DNA of 64,000 bases from MFD04716-140 sp963703125 (GTDB taxonomy: Bacteria; Bacteroidota; Bacteroidia; Flavobacteriales; Flavobacteriaceae), in the NCBI GenBank assembly GCA_963703125.1, contig OY969790.1, positions 496,001 to 560,000 of the forward strand. The letters run 5' to 3'. The number at the start of each line of letters is the position of its first letter. Position 1 is the stretch's first letter. A program made the position numbers and the translations under genes. The notes beneath the pieces are model-generated. The model was not told the DNA's origin. It saw nothing but the letters and a program-made list of their open reading frames with translations, and searched no databases. Shown here piece after piece: positions 53,691 through 62,688 of this stretch.

Positions 53691-54698
53691 AGGAATCTAC
53701 GATTAGCTCCTTAAAGCCATCAGTCATAAACTCCTGGGTATTGCCTTCCTGGTCAAGATAAATAACATAAGCCTCTAAATCTCTTTGCTGGCTCAAAAGC
53801 TTCAAAGCATCGTCTAGGTCCATCGCCATAAATGCCGTTGCATAACCATCCGCTTCTGCACAAGTACTAGCTAAAACAGTTACCCCAAGGGTGTTACTGC
53901 TTTTCGTATAACCGGTTATAGGGTCTATTGTGTGAACATACTTTTTGCCGGTAGTAGAATCTATTCGGAATTTTCTATAATTTCCTGATGATGCCAACGC
54001 CCTATCTTTTAAATAAATAAGTTTTTTTAGTTCACGGTCTTCCTTCATTTGGGGATCATCTATACCTACCACCCACGGTTTTTCCTTTATAGTATTTGTA
54101 CCTTTGGCAACAAGCTCCCCTCCTACTTCAATGAGGTAATTCTTAACACCCTTTGTGTCCATCAATTTCGCCAAACAGTCTATGGCATATCCTTTGGCAA
54201 TAGCATTGAAATCCAGGTAAATATTTGGATACATTTTCTTAATAGTACCTTTTTCCGTAATACTTACCTTATCAAGACCCACATACTTTAATAAGCTATC
54301 GACCTTGGTGCTATCCATTTGAATCGAGCGACCAGGCCAAAGCCCCAGGCATTCACCAAAGTCCCGACCGTAGGGTCTAAGTAACCATTGGTTTTTTGAT
54401 TGATCTCTTTGGAAAGTGCCAAGACCTCATGAAACAGCTTATCGACTACGAGCGTAGAGTCTCCCCGGTTAATTTTGGATATATCAGAAGTGCCAATATA
54501 GGTGGATAAAGAATGATTTATAACATTGAAAACGGAATCAATCTCCGTTTGATAATCGAGTTCTTTATCGGACAAGTAAATAATGCTATAGGAAGTTCCC
54601 AGCGCACCACCCACATTTTGATTTTTAACAACAGTACTTCCACAAGATGCTTCCAAAAGCAACGTACTTGCGATCAATAGTGTCTTTACCCTATTCAT
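53668..54698 (-). pseudogene. apbE: FAD:protein FMN transferase (ApbE), broken by a frameshift
   Basis: ApbE transfers FMN from FAD to Thr in proteins such as NqrB and NqrC. The 5' part opens at ATG 54698 (MNRVKTLLIASTLLLEASCG, lipobox LEASC) and runs through TSYSIIYLSDK and YLDPTVGTLVNAWGFG, then goes out of frame. The rest continues one frame over (GRSIQMDSTKVDSLLKYVGL, LDFNAIAKGYAID, SSGNYRKF, HTIDPITGYTK, ADGYATAFMAM) to 53668. One C added in the CC at about 54335-54336, giving GGC CCT GGT, restores about 342 residues. It closes the nqr cluster. Confidence 0.88.
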
Positions 54699-55056
54699 CC
54701 TCCATCTCAATAAGTCCATCATAATCCACAATATAGGGTTCGTCTAAATATACCGGAAGTCGTTGGTTCTGGGCATTGGAAAGGCCTACTCCGGCGTAGT
54801 ACACTTTTGCATGCTGGCGATTTGCATGCTCTATGATTTTTCTCATAAGTCCATTATTATAAAGCTTGGGATCCAAAGGAAAAGGAACGCTTCTCACAAC
54901 AATAAAATACAATTGTTTTTCCCTTAGACAAACGAACTGGGGATTGCTTTCGAGTTTACTGTTAACCCCCATAAACTCAAACCCTTCTGCTTCCAATTGT
55001 CTTCCTACAATGTTCATTGCCAGATTGTGCAATTCCTGATCGGTCAATCTTCGCAT
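54691..55056 (-). CDS. Small soluble protein of the nqr cluster (often labelled NqrF-like)
   Basis: 121 residues from ATG 55056 (MRRLTDQELHNLAMNIVGRQ). It has no iron-sulfur or flavin motif. Features are EAEGFEFMGVNSKLESNPQF, YFIVVRSVPFPLDPKLYNNG and a C-terminal acidic tail ending IEMEDE. Homologues next to nqrF are sometimes annotated as NqrF by position; the sequence gives no basis for that. The fold resembles a small alpha/beta domain. It sits between nqrF and apbE, its stop overlapping the apbE start, so a role in Nqr maturation is possible. Confidence 0.75.
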   Translation of the reverse strand: MRRLTDQELHNLAMNIVGRQLEAEGFEFMGVNSKLESNPQFVCLREKQLYFIVVRSVPFPLDPKLYNNGLMRKIIEHANRQHAKVYYAGVGLSNAQNQRLPVYLDEPYIVDYDGLIEMEDE

Positions 55057-55067
55057 TATCCAAAAAA

Positions 55068-55098
55068 AACCTGACAGATAAAGAAAAACTGTCAGGTT
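55068..55098 (-). terminator. Terminator-like hairpin after nqrF
   Basis: AACCTGACAG / CTGTCAGGTT stem with an 11-base loop, then a run of T on the minus strand. It lies between nqrF and the 121-residue gene and may reduce read-through into apbE. Confidence 0.75.
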
Positions 55099-55119
55099 CA
55101 CATTTTTATTAAAAGAAAT

Positions 55120-56427
55120 TTATCCTCCGAAGTCGTCAAATCGGATATGCTCATCAGGAATTCCAAAGTCCTCACCCATTTTTTGCACCGCTTTGTTCAT
55201 CAAAGGTGGTCCACAAAAATAGAGTTCAATATCTTCAGGGGATTCATGCTTACTCAAATAGTTATCAATTACGCAATTGTGAATAAACCCAACGAACCCA
55301 TCTCCCGGTGCATCTACATTTTCCTTAACCTTCCAATTATCTTCTGGTAGTGGTTCGGATAACGCCATATAAAACTTGAAGTTAGGAAAATCGGCTTCCA
55401 ATTTCTTAAAGTGATCAATGTAGAATAATTCCCTTTTTGAACGACCACCATACCAATACGTCACTTTTCTGTTGGTCTTTAATGTTCTGAACAAATGATA
55501 CAAATGCGAACGCATAGGGGCCATACCGGCTCCGCCTCCAACATATAGCATTTCGGACTCTGACTCATTGATAAAGAATTCGCCATAAGGCCCAGAAATA
55601 ACTACCTTATCTCCTGGCTTCTGGGCAAAGATATAAGAGGATGCTATACCTGGATTTACGTCCATCCAGCCATTTTTAGAACGGTCCCATGGCGGTGTGG
55701 CAATACGCACGTTTAACATAATCTCCCGTCCTTCTGCAGGATAAGAGGCCATTGAATAAGCCCTTTCTACAGTTTCAACATTTTTCATCACCAACGGCCA
55801 AAGGTTAAACTTGTCCCATTCCGCTTGGAATTTATCGGGAGTCTCATGCTCCTCTGGGTGGGCGGTAATATCTATATCAGCATATTTTATTTCACATTGA
55901 GGGATTTCAATTTGAATATATCCCCCAGCTTTGTAACCCATATCCTCAGGAATCTCTACAACGAATTCCTTGATAAATGAGGCAACATTATAATTTCTGA
56001 CTACGGTAGCCTCCCACTTCTTGATACCAAATACTTCTTCGGGTATGGTTATCTCCATATCCTGTTTGACCTTTACTTGACATGCCAAACGAGCCCCATG
56101 ATTTAATTCTCTTTTAGAAAAGTGCGGTGTTTCCGTAGGCAGTGCTTCACCGCCCCCAGATAGTACATGACATTCACATTGAATACAGGTACCCCCTCCT
56201 CCACAGGCGGAAGGAAGAAATATTTTTTGGTTACCAAGCGTTGACAACAAAGAGTTTCCTGATCCAACTTGAATTTTCTTTTCACCATTGATGGTAATTG
56301 TAACGGGGCCCGACGGGGATAATTTTTCCTTGGTGAACAGTAAAAGAGCAACCAATAATAAAAGTAAAACCATGAATGCTATTACGGTAATCATTATGGT
56401 TCCACCGGTAGATGCAGCTAAAATCAT
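55120..56427 (-). CDS. nqrF: Na+-translocating NADH:quinone reductase subunit F
   Basis: NADH-oxidising subunit, 435 residues. One N-terminal transmembrane helix (about 10-30), a plant-type 2Fe-2S domain (CGGGGTCIQCEC plus a later C in ARLACQVKV), a FAD domain with RAYSMASYP, and an NADH domain with GGGAGMAPMRSH. The C-terminal HIRFDDFGG closes the family. Its start overlaps the nqrE stop by 4 bp. First electron-entry point of the complex, and last of the six nqr genes. Confidence 0.97.
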   Translation of the reverse strand: MILAASTGGTIMITVIAFMVLLLLLVALLLFTKEKLSPSGPVTITINGEKKIQVGSGNSLLSTLGNQKIFLPSACGGGGTCIQCECHVLSGGGEALPTETPHFSKRELNHGARLACQVKVKQDMEITIPEEVFGIKKWEATVVRNYNVASFIKEFVVEIPEDMGYKAGGYIQIEIPQCEIKYADIDITAHPEEHETPDKFQAEWDKFNLWPLVMKNVETVERAYSMASYPAEGREIMLNVRIATPPWDRSKNGWMDVNPGIASSYIFAQKPGDKVVISGPYGEFFINESESEMLYVGGGAGMAPMRSHLYHLFRTLKTNRKVTYWYGGRSKRELFYIDHFKKLEADFPNFKFYMALSEPLPEDNWKVKENVDAPGDGFVGFIHNCVIDNYLSKHESPEDIELYFCGPPLMNKAVQKMGEDFGIPDEHIRFDDFGG

Positions 56428-57185
56428 TTTTTTTCTTTAGTAACGTCGTTATATGAAATCTCCTTTTCGTCAATTTCCTTTTTAATTTTCCCTTCCTCTT
56501 TTTCAGATGTTTCTTCTTCTACCTTTTGGGCGGTGGTATTTTCAACAGCAGGTGCGGGTTCATCACCTCCCGTAAGCATGCCACCAAAGCTTTGGAAACC
56601 AATTCCCATTAAGCCTGTTATAATAAAAGTAATGCCCAGCCCACGAAGCGGTGCCGGAACATTTGAATATCTGATTTTTTCCCGAATGGCTGCTATTGCC
56701 AAAATAGCCAAAAACCATCCTATCCCAGAACTAATGCCATAGTTAAAAGCAAGTCCCAAAGTTTGAATATCCCTGGCCTGCATAAATAATGAACCACCCA
56801 AAATTGCACAGTTTACAGCAATGAGGGGTAAAAATATTCCCAAAGAATTATATAGGGAAGGCGAAAATTTCTCTACCACAATTTCAACCAGCTGCACCAT
56901 CGTCGCAATCGTAGCTATAAACAAAATAAAGGAAAGAAATCCCAGATTATAATCAGCATATTCAGGTCCCAACCATGCAAGCGCACCATCTCGCAATAAA
57001 TATTGATCCAGCAACCAATTCAAAGGTACGGTAACCGCCAGAACAAAGATTACCGCAGCACCTAATCCCACCGCAGTAGCCACCTTTTTTGATACGGCCA
57101 AATAAGAACACATTCCCAAGAAAACAGAAAAAATCATGTTATCTATGAAAATGGATTTAAAGAATAACTCTATATGCTCTAACAT
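56424..57185 (-). CDS. nqrE: Na+-translocating NADH:quinone reductase subunit E, with a charged C-terminal extension
   Basis: 253 residues. The first about 200 form the six-helix NqrE core (LFFKSIFIDNMIFSVFLGMC with the membrane cysteine, VNCAILGGSLF with the second cysteine, and LAFNYGISSGIGWFLAILA). In the NQR/RNF family these paired half-channel cysteines hold a 2Fe-2S cluster. The last about 45 residues, beginning GGDEPAPAVENTTAQ, are a Glu/Lys-rich tail not present in Vibrio NqrE; its role is unknown. Confidence 0.95.
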   Translation of the reverse strand: MLEHIELFFKSIFIDNMIFSVFLGMCSYLAVSKKVATAVGLGAAVIFVLAVTVPLNWLLDQYLLRDGALAWLGPEYADYNLGFLSFILFIATIATMVQLVEIVVEKFSPSLYNSLGIFLPLIAVNCAILGGSLFMQARDIQTLGLAFNYGISSGIGWFLAILAIAAIREKIRYSNVPAPLRGLGITFIITGLMGIGFQSFGGMLTGGDEPAPAVENTTAQKVEEETSEKEEGKIKKEIDEKEISYNDVTKEKK

Positions 57186-57203
57186 TATCTTTTATTTATC
57201 TAT

Positions 57204-57851
57204 TTAATTCTCTTCGACCAGTGCGGGATTCTTGGAACGCTGCACCCAAATAATGATACCTACTACTATTAATGCTGCTGGTGGTATGATCATAAATCCG
57301 TTATTCTCATAACCGAAGGCATACAATCCAGTTTTAGTAACGGGGTCGCCCAAAACCTTATAGCCTAACAAAGTTCCTGAACCCAAAAGTTCTCGAATAA
57401 CTCCGACAATAATCAATATTAACCCATAGCCGGCTGCGTTCCCTATTCCATCCAAAAACGACCGCCAAGGCCCATTGGCCAATGCAAAAGCCTCAAAACG
57501 ACCCATGATTATGCAGTTTGTAATGATCAAGCCAACGAACACCGCCAGGGTTTTGCTAAGTTCATAGGCGAACGCCTTTAAAACTTGGTCAACCATAATT
57601 ACCAAAGCGGCAACGACCACCAATTGCACAATAATCCTGATCTTGGATGGGATAATATTCCGCATCAAGGAAATAACGACGTTCCCCATGGCCAACACGA
57701 ACATAACCGAAAGTGCCATAACAATAGACGCTTTTAATTCGGCCGTAATCGCCAACGCCGAACAAATTCCCAAAACTTGAATGGTAATGGGATTGTTGTC
57801 AGTTAAAGGATCTGTAATTAGACTTGCATCTTTTTTGGTAAGTAGTCCCAT
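57204..57851 (-). CDS. nqrD: Na+-translocating NADH:quinone reductase subunit D
   Basis: 215 residues, six transmembrane helices, paralogous and inverted relative to NqrE. Conserved parts are NPITIQVLGICSALAITAEL (with the cysteine of the membrane Fe-S site) and GLIITNCIIMGRFEAFALAN (second cysteine). Lies 5 bp from nqrC and 18 bp from nqrE in the operon. Confidence 0.96.
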   Translation of the reverse strand: MGLLTKKDASLITDPLTDNNPITIQVLGICSALAITAELKASIVMALSVMFVLAMGNVVISLMRNIIPSKIRIIVQLVVVAALVIMVDQVLKAFAYELSKTLAVFVGLIITNCIIMGRFEAFALANGPWRSFLDGIGNAAGYGLILIIVGVIRELLGSGTLLGYKVLGDPVTKTGLYAFGYENNGFMIIPPAALIVVGIIIWVQRSKNPALVEEN

Positions 57852-57856
57852 GTCTG

Positions 57857-58612
57857 CTAATTTTTTGCTTTAATAGTTTCCAAGTATGGCTTGTATAGCT
57901 TGATTCTTTCTTTAATCATGGCCGATACACCATTCCCTGTAATAGTGGCCCCTGCAAGTGCATCAACCTCATTATCGTCCTTAATTTTGTTCAATGGGTC
58001 GTTATTGCCTTTGGCCACCTTTACACCCACATAATCATCGGTACCCTGAAGAACGGTCTCTCCAATAAAATCATCCATAAAATAACGTTGTTTTATATTG
58101 GCACCAAGACCAGGTGTTTCGCCTTTGTGGTCAAAATAAACTCCTTGAATGACCATGTTTTCATCCAAGGTCATAAAACCCCAAATAGCATCCCAAAGGC
58201 CATTACCATATAAAGGGATTATGTAGTACTTTTTGCCCTCTTTTTCACCAATTAAAAGCGGTAGCTTTTGCGTACCTCCTTTTTTTGCCACCGTGATCTG
58301 CTGTTTTAAATCAACCAAGTAAGCCGTACTATCTGGTGTTATTTTATCACCTTCAATTATTAATTGTTCCTTTATATATTTCTTGAAATCCTCCGCAACT
58401 TTATCCGTTGAAACAAAATTGACACTGCCCTCATCTTGGTTTTCATTTACACCCATGGCATAAAGGATATTCTGTTGTTTCTCCCTTTTAAGGTTCTTTT
58501 CAATTTTGTCCTTTAATCCTGATGCAAAAAAAGCCAATAATGAACCCACAACAACAACCATAATTGCGGCAAAAATTACCGTATAACTATTCTTATCTGT
58601 ATTGATTGCCAT
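57857..58612 (-). CDS. nqrC: Na+-translocating NADH:quinone reductase subunit C
   Basis: 251 residues: an N-terminal helix (about 12-30) and a periplasmic FMN-binding domain. The flavinylation motif is D-A-L-A-G-A-T followed by ITGNGV, with T as the FMN acceptor. The GETPGLGANI segment is conserved for this domain. FMN would be attached by ApbE, whose gene at the end of this cluster carries a frameshift. It starts 2 bp after nqrB. Confidence 0.96.
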   Translation of the reverse strand: MAINTDKNSYTVIFAAIMVVVVGSLLAFFASGLKDKIEKNLKREKQQNILYAMGVNENQDEGSVNFVSTDKVAEDFKKYIKEQLIIEGDKITPDSTAYLVDLKQQITVAKKGGTQKLPLLIGEKEGKKYYIIPLYGNGLWDAIWGFMTLDENMVIQGVYFDHKGETPGLGANIKQRYFMDDFIGETVLQGTDDYVGVKVAKGNNDPLNKIKDDNEVDALAGATITGNGVSAMIKERIKLYKPYLETIKAKN

Positions 58613-58614
58613 AT

Positions 58615-59907
58615 TTAAACTGTTTCTGCTTTTAACTCTTTTGCTTTTCCATCGGCATCCTTTGGCAAAATAGTTGCTTTTTTAAATCGCTTTAATCTTC
58701 TTTTAATATTACCTCGGATTACATAATGATCAATGGTTGGTGCGAATACGTTCATTAGAAGTATTGCCAAGAAAACACCTTCTGGATATGCTGGATTAAA
58801 GACACGGATCATTACGGACATAAATCCGATTAAAAAACCATATATCCATTTACCACGATTTGTTTGTGAACCAGTAACCGGGTCTGTGGCCATATATACA
58901 ATACCAAATGCCAAACCACCAACAAGAAGATGCTTCCAGAATTCAAAACTCATTAAGCCATAGAATTTGCTTGTTTCCGTTATCCATCCAAATTCCACAA
59001 CTTGATTGAATATAAGACCCATGACCAACGAGCCTAAAACCGCACTGACCATGATTCGCCAGCTAGCTATTTTACTGAAAATTAAAAATAGGCCCCCCAA
59101 CAATATTAAAAAGGTAGATGTTTCACCCACAGATCCAGGAATAAAACCCCAAAACATATCCCATACCGAGTATGAAATATCTGCAACTTTATTTTGGGCC
59201 AAAAAGCCCAATACAGTTTCTCCCGAAATTGCATCTGCCTGTGCACCGGCCGCAATTTCATTTGCCCTTTCGACCGCACCATGAACCCAAACTTTATCCC
59301 CACTCATCCATGTAGGATATGCAAAGAACAAAAAGGCCCTTATCGTCAAAGCGGGATTAAGAATGTTCATTCCTGTACCTCCAAAAACTTCCTTACCGAT
59401 TACAACACCAAAAACCACGGCGACGGCCAACATCCATAGAGGTGTATCAATTGGAACAATCAATGGGACCAACATTCCTGTTACCAAATAACCTTCTTCA
59501 ACTTCATGTCCCTTGATAACCGCGAAAATGAACTCTATTAATAGTCCAACACCATAAGATACCACAAGTAGGGGCAACACCTTTATAATTCCTATCCAGA
59601 AATTATCCCAGGTAAGAAAGTTGTCAAGCAACGAGAAATTCTGGGGGAATCCGTTTATGGCAGAATAATGCTGATAACCAGCATTGAACATTGAAAATAT
59701 TAAAACCGGAACCAAAGCCATTATGACCGTATTCATGGTTCTCTTCAAATCATCCGCGGACCTTACATGTGAGCCATTGTGCGTAGTTTCATCTGGTGCG
59801 AACAAAAAAGTATGGATCGCATTGAACGCAGGAGCCATTTTTTTGCCTCGATAATGGTGTTTAAGAATGTGAAGTCTTTTCTTAAAAGTCAAACGTTTAT
59901 CGCTCAT
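58615..59907 (-). CDS. nqrB: Na+-translocating NADH:quinone reductase subunit B
   Basis: 430 residues, about ten transmembrane helices, the Na+-translocating core. Family signatures: APAFNAIHTFLFAPDETTH, GKEVFGGTGMNILNPALTIR and TDPVTGSQTNRGKW. The position of the FMN-carrying threonine reads D225-A-I-S-G-E-T231, where the usual motif is DxxSGAT/S, so Glu replaces Ala just before the acceptor (codon GAA, one base from GCA). The C-terminal tail is long and basic. It starts 2 bp after the nqrA stop. Confidence 0.96.
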   Translation of the reverse strand: MSDKRLTFKKRLHILKHHYRGKKMAPAFNAIHTFLFAPDETTHNGSHVRSADDLKRTMNTVIMALVPVLIFSMFNAGYQHYSAINGFPQNFSLLDNFLTWDNFWIGIIKVLPLLVVSYGVGLLIEFIFAVIKGHEVEEGYLVTGMLVPLIVPIDTPLWMLAVAVVFGVVIGKEVFGGTGMNILNPALTIRAFLFFAYPTWMSGDKVWVHGAVERANEIAAGAQADAISGETVLGFLAQNKVADISYSVWDMFWGFIPGSVGETSTFLILLGGLFLIFSKIASWRIMVSAVLGSLVMGLIFNQVVEFGWITETSKFYGLMSFEFWKHLLVGGLAFGIVYMATDPVTGSQTNRGKWIYGFLIGFMSVMIRVFNPAYPEGVFLAILLMNVFAPTIDHYVIRGNIKRRLKRFKKATILPKDADGKAKELKAETV

Positions 59908-59909
59908 TA

Positions 59910-61265
59910 TTATCCTATTTCTTTATATAATAGATCCAAACCTTCCCGAATAATTTGTTGATGTGGCTGTTTGGAAATACAAATGAATTCAGTCAATGAA
60001 AAATCTTCGGGAGCAACCTCATAAAGACCCAACTGTTCCATTTCATCCAAATCCTTAATCATACAAGCCTTCAAAAGTTGCATTGGATAAATATCCATCG
60101 GGAAAACCTTTTCATACATTCCTGTAACTACAAAAGCCCTATGTTCCCCATTGGTATTGGTCGTTAAATCATACTTCTTATTGGGCTGAAGCCAAGAGAA
60201 TGTCAAAGCCCTGGTTGCGGAAATTTTATTAAAAACGGGTTTGTTCCAACCAAAGAACTCATAATCATCCCCTTCTGGAATGCAACTTACCGTATTATTG
60301 TAATATCCCAAGTGACCGTCTTGCTTAGACTTTTTTCCGGTCAATACATCACCATTGATCACACGGAAATTCTTGGTGCTCACACCGCTAGCATAAAGGA
60401 ACGTAGAAATTTCAGAGCCAATTTTGGTAGTATAATATCTTGGATTTTTTACAGATGAGCCTACCAAGGCGATAGTTCGTTCCGCATTGAATTTCCCGGT
60501 CAATAACAACTCCCCAATTATAACAAGATCTTGCGGAGAAATGGTCCAAACCACTTCACCTTTATTAATGGGATCAATTTTATTAATTTGGGTACCGACC
60601 AACCCTGCGGGATGCGGGCCAGAGATTTTGTGCAGTTCTATTCCTGACAATCCTGCCAAAGGTGATTTGGAAGACTTTCCAACAGAAACATGCACTTTGC
60701 CCGGTGTTAATTTTAACAATGCGGTAATAGCGGTCTGCAATTCATTCTCTTTATTGCTAAGAACATAGTCCCAATCTGCGGCTAATGGGGCCGTTCCATA
60801 TCCGGATATAAATATGGCTTTCGGAGTGGTGTTTGGATCCGCAATAATATCATAAGGTCGCTGTTTGATAAACGGCCAACAACCGCCTTTTAACAAATAT
60901 GCCTTTATCTCCTGGGAAGTTGCCTTGTCAAGTGCTATCTTGGCATGTCCAACTGACGACCCTTGAGTCTTGTCCGCCAATATTTTGATGCTCAAAATGC
61001 GCCTTCTGGCACCCCTTTCAATTTCTATCAATTCACCGCTTACCGGTGAAACAAAATGCATATCCTCGTTGGTCTTGCTATAAAAAAGGGCCTCTCCAGC
61101 CTTCACTTCAGCACCTGCTTTTACAAGCATTTTAGGAGTAATCCCATGGAAATCGCCAAGATTTATTGAATAAACATTACTTAAAACGGCTTTTGAAGTA
61201 GTTCGCTCTGCAGCACCAATAAGATTGATATTCAAGCCCTTTGTGATCCTGATGTCTTTAGACAT
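59910..61265 (-). CDS. nqrA: Na+-translocating NADH:quinone reductase subunit A
   Basis: 451 residues, the peripheral cytoplasmic subunit binding quinone with NqrB. Recognisable segments: MSKDIRITKGLNINLIGAAE, DFHGITPKMLVKAGAEVKAG (biotinyl/lipoyl-like fold), SGPHPAGLVGTQINKIDP (the conserved HPAG motif) and YPMQLLKACMIKDLDEMEQL. It is the first gene of the operon. A -7 element and an imperfect palindrome lie just upstream at 61272-61307. Confidence 0.97.
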   Translation of the reverse strand: MSKDIRITKGLNINLIGAAERTTSKAVLSNVYSINLGDFHGITPKMLVKAGAEVKAGEALFYSKTNEDMHFVSPVSGELIEIERGARRRILSIKILADKTQGSSVGHAKIALDKATSQEIKAYLLKGGCWPFIKQRPYDIIADPNTTPKAIFISGYGTAPLAADWDYVLSNKENELQTAITALLKLTPGKVHVSVGKSSKSPLAGLSGIELHKISGPHPAGLVGTQINKIDPINKGEVVWTISPQDLVIIGELLLTGKFNAERTIALVGSSVKNPRYYTTKIGSEISTFLYASGVSTKNFRVINGDVLTGKKSKQDGHLGYYNNTVSCIPEGDDYEFFGWNKPVFNKISATRALTFSWLQPNKKYDLTTNTNGEHRAFVVTGMYEKVFPMDIYPMQLLKACMIKDLDEMEQLGLYEVAPEDFSLTEFICISKQPHQQIIREGLDLLYKEIG

Positions 61266-61271
61266 ATTGTA

Positions 61272-61307
61272 GTTGACCTTAGGTTAACAAAATTTGCGTC
61301 AAAAGTA
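61272..61307 (-). promoter_or_regulatory. Putative nqr promoter -7 element and overlapping palindrome
   Basis: On the minus strand TACTTTTG (61300-61307) matches TAnnTTTG, 35 bases before the nqrA ATG. Between it and the ATG is a near-palindrome of 17 bases, GTTGACCT-T-AGGTTAAC (61272-61288), with one mismatched pair. Its place in the 5' leader or transcription start fits a repressor site. Confidence 0.45.
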
Positions 61308-61390
61308 GCACTTATAAGAAAGTTTTCATAATAATTGACCATAAATTTAGGCCGTATGGCGATGTTAATTTTTTAGGTATGCTTTTTGTT

Positions 61391-61398
61391 TACCTTTG
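61391..61398 (+). promoter_or_regulatory. Putative -7 element (TAnnTTTG)
   Basis: TACCTTTG, 18 bases before the ATG at 61417 of the T9SS plug gene, supports that start. The -33 region has no TTG at normal spacing. Confidence 0.4.
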
Positions 61399-61416
61399 AC
61401 CGAAAATAGTTTATCA

Positions 61417-62661
61417 ATGGCCCATAATCTTAAACAGATTATTCTTTTACTTTTTGCCCCAACGCTTTTTGGGCAGGTCCAAGAAGAGATAAATCCCCCG
61501 GAGAACATCAAGTCCATTGTATTTAAAGGACCTACTGAAGATCAGTTTCCCATAGTTCAAATAGGCGAACCCATCTACCTGGAGTTTGATGATATTTTGG
61601 CTATTGAGCAAGATTACTATTATAAAATCGTGCATTGCGATTATGATTGGACCCCGTCCAATTTATTAAAATCACAATATATTAGTGGAGTTGACAACCA
61701 GAGAATCACTGATTATCAAAACAGCTACAATACTTTGCAACCATTTTCCAACTATAGGTTGACGCTGCCCAACGAAAATGTGCAGTTTAAGGTAACGGGC
61801 AATTACTTAATTGAAGTTTATAACAACAACTATGAACTTCAGTTTTCCAGAAGGTTCATTATATTTTCAGATGCTGTCAAAGTTGGGGCCACCGTAAAAC
61901 GCTCCAGGGACTTTGAATTTATGAACGAGAAACAGGTAGTACAGTTCTCTATTAACACTGGAAATTTTAGTGTTGTCAATCCTAAGAGAGAGGTAAAAGT
62001 TGCCATTCTCCAAAATTACGATTGGCCGAATGCAATTTACAACGTTCCTCCACAATTTACCCTAGGTACGGAATTGGTCTATAAATATGATAAGGAGACC
62101 AGTTTTTACAGTGGAAATGAGTTCTTGAATTTTGACACAAAGGACCTTCGGGCGCCAACCTCAGCGATCTCACACATTGAATTAGAAGATATTTACAATC
62201 ATTATTTATTTACCGACAGCTACAGAAATGAAAGGCCATATACTTATTATCCCGATATAGACGGCGATTACGTTGTAAGGACCCTGCAGGGCAACGAGGA
62301 TTCCAGGGAAGCTGAATATTCAAATGTTCATTTTAGTTTACCTTATAAGGAAATAATCGGTCTTGATAATGTATACATTTTTGGTAAATTCAATAATTAC
62401 GCCCTTACCGAGGAAAATAAAATGACTTATAACGAGAACAATGGAATGATGGAGGCAATCCTTAAACTAAAGCAAGGGTTCTATAATTATAAGTATGTTA
62501 TTAAAAGATCTGATGGCACTGTTGAACTAAATACCATTTCTGGCAATTTTCATTTCACAGAAAATAACTATCTAATTCTCGTCTACTACAGAAATTTTGG
62601 GGACCTCTATGATAGTGTAATCGGCGTAGGTTCGGCCAACTCCCGAAATATTAGTAATTAA
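61417..62661 (+). CDS. Type IX secretion system plug domain protein (DUF5103)
   Basis: 414 residues from ATG 61417 (MAHNLKQIILLLFAPTLFGQ), a signal peptide. The mature region matches DUF5103: PIVQIGEPIYLEFDDI, YYYKIVHCDYDWTPSNLL and RRFIIFSD, with YYPDIDGDYVVR near the middle and KQGFYNYKYVI near the end. Members of this family include the T9SS plug protein, which closes the translocon. It ties the window to type IX secretion, the route expected for the two type-B proteins at 36.7 and 46.4 kb, but it is not next to them. Confidence 0.85.
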   Translation: MAHNLKQIILLLFAPTLFGQVQEEINPPENIKSIVFKGPTEDQFPIVQIGEPIYLEFDDILAIEQDYYYKIVHCDYDWTPSNLLKSQYISGVDNQRITDYQNSYNTLQPFSNYRLTLPNENVQFKVTGNYLIEVYNNNYELQFSRRFIIFSDAVKVGATVKRSRDFEFMNEKQVVQFSINTGNFSVVNPKREVKVAILQNYDWPNAIYNVPPQFTLGTELVYKYDKETSFYSGNEFLNFDTKDLRAPTSAISHIELEDIYNHYLFTDSYRNERPYTYYPDIDGDYVVRTLQGNEDSREAEYSNVHFSLPYKEIIGLDNVYIFGKFNNYALTEENKMTYNENNGMMEAILKLKQGFYNYKYVIKRSDGTVELNTISGNFHFTENNYLILVYYRNFGDLYDSVIGVGSANSRNISN

Positions 62662-62688
62662 TGTATATTTAGCTTTCATTTAACGACA

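Noticed and set aside
54691..55056. A second NqrF
   Set aside because: It lacks the Fe-S cysteines, FAD and NADH motifs; the real NqrF is at 55120-56427.
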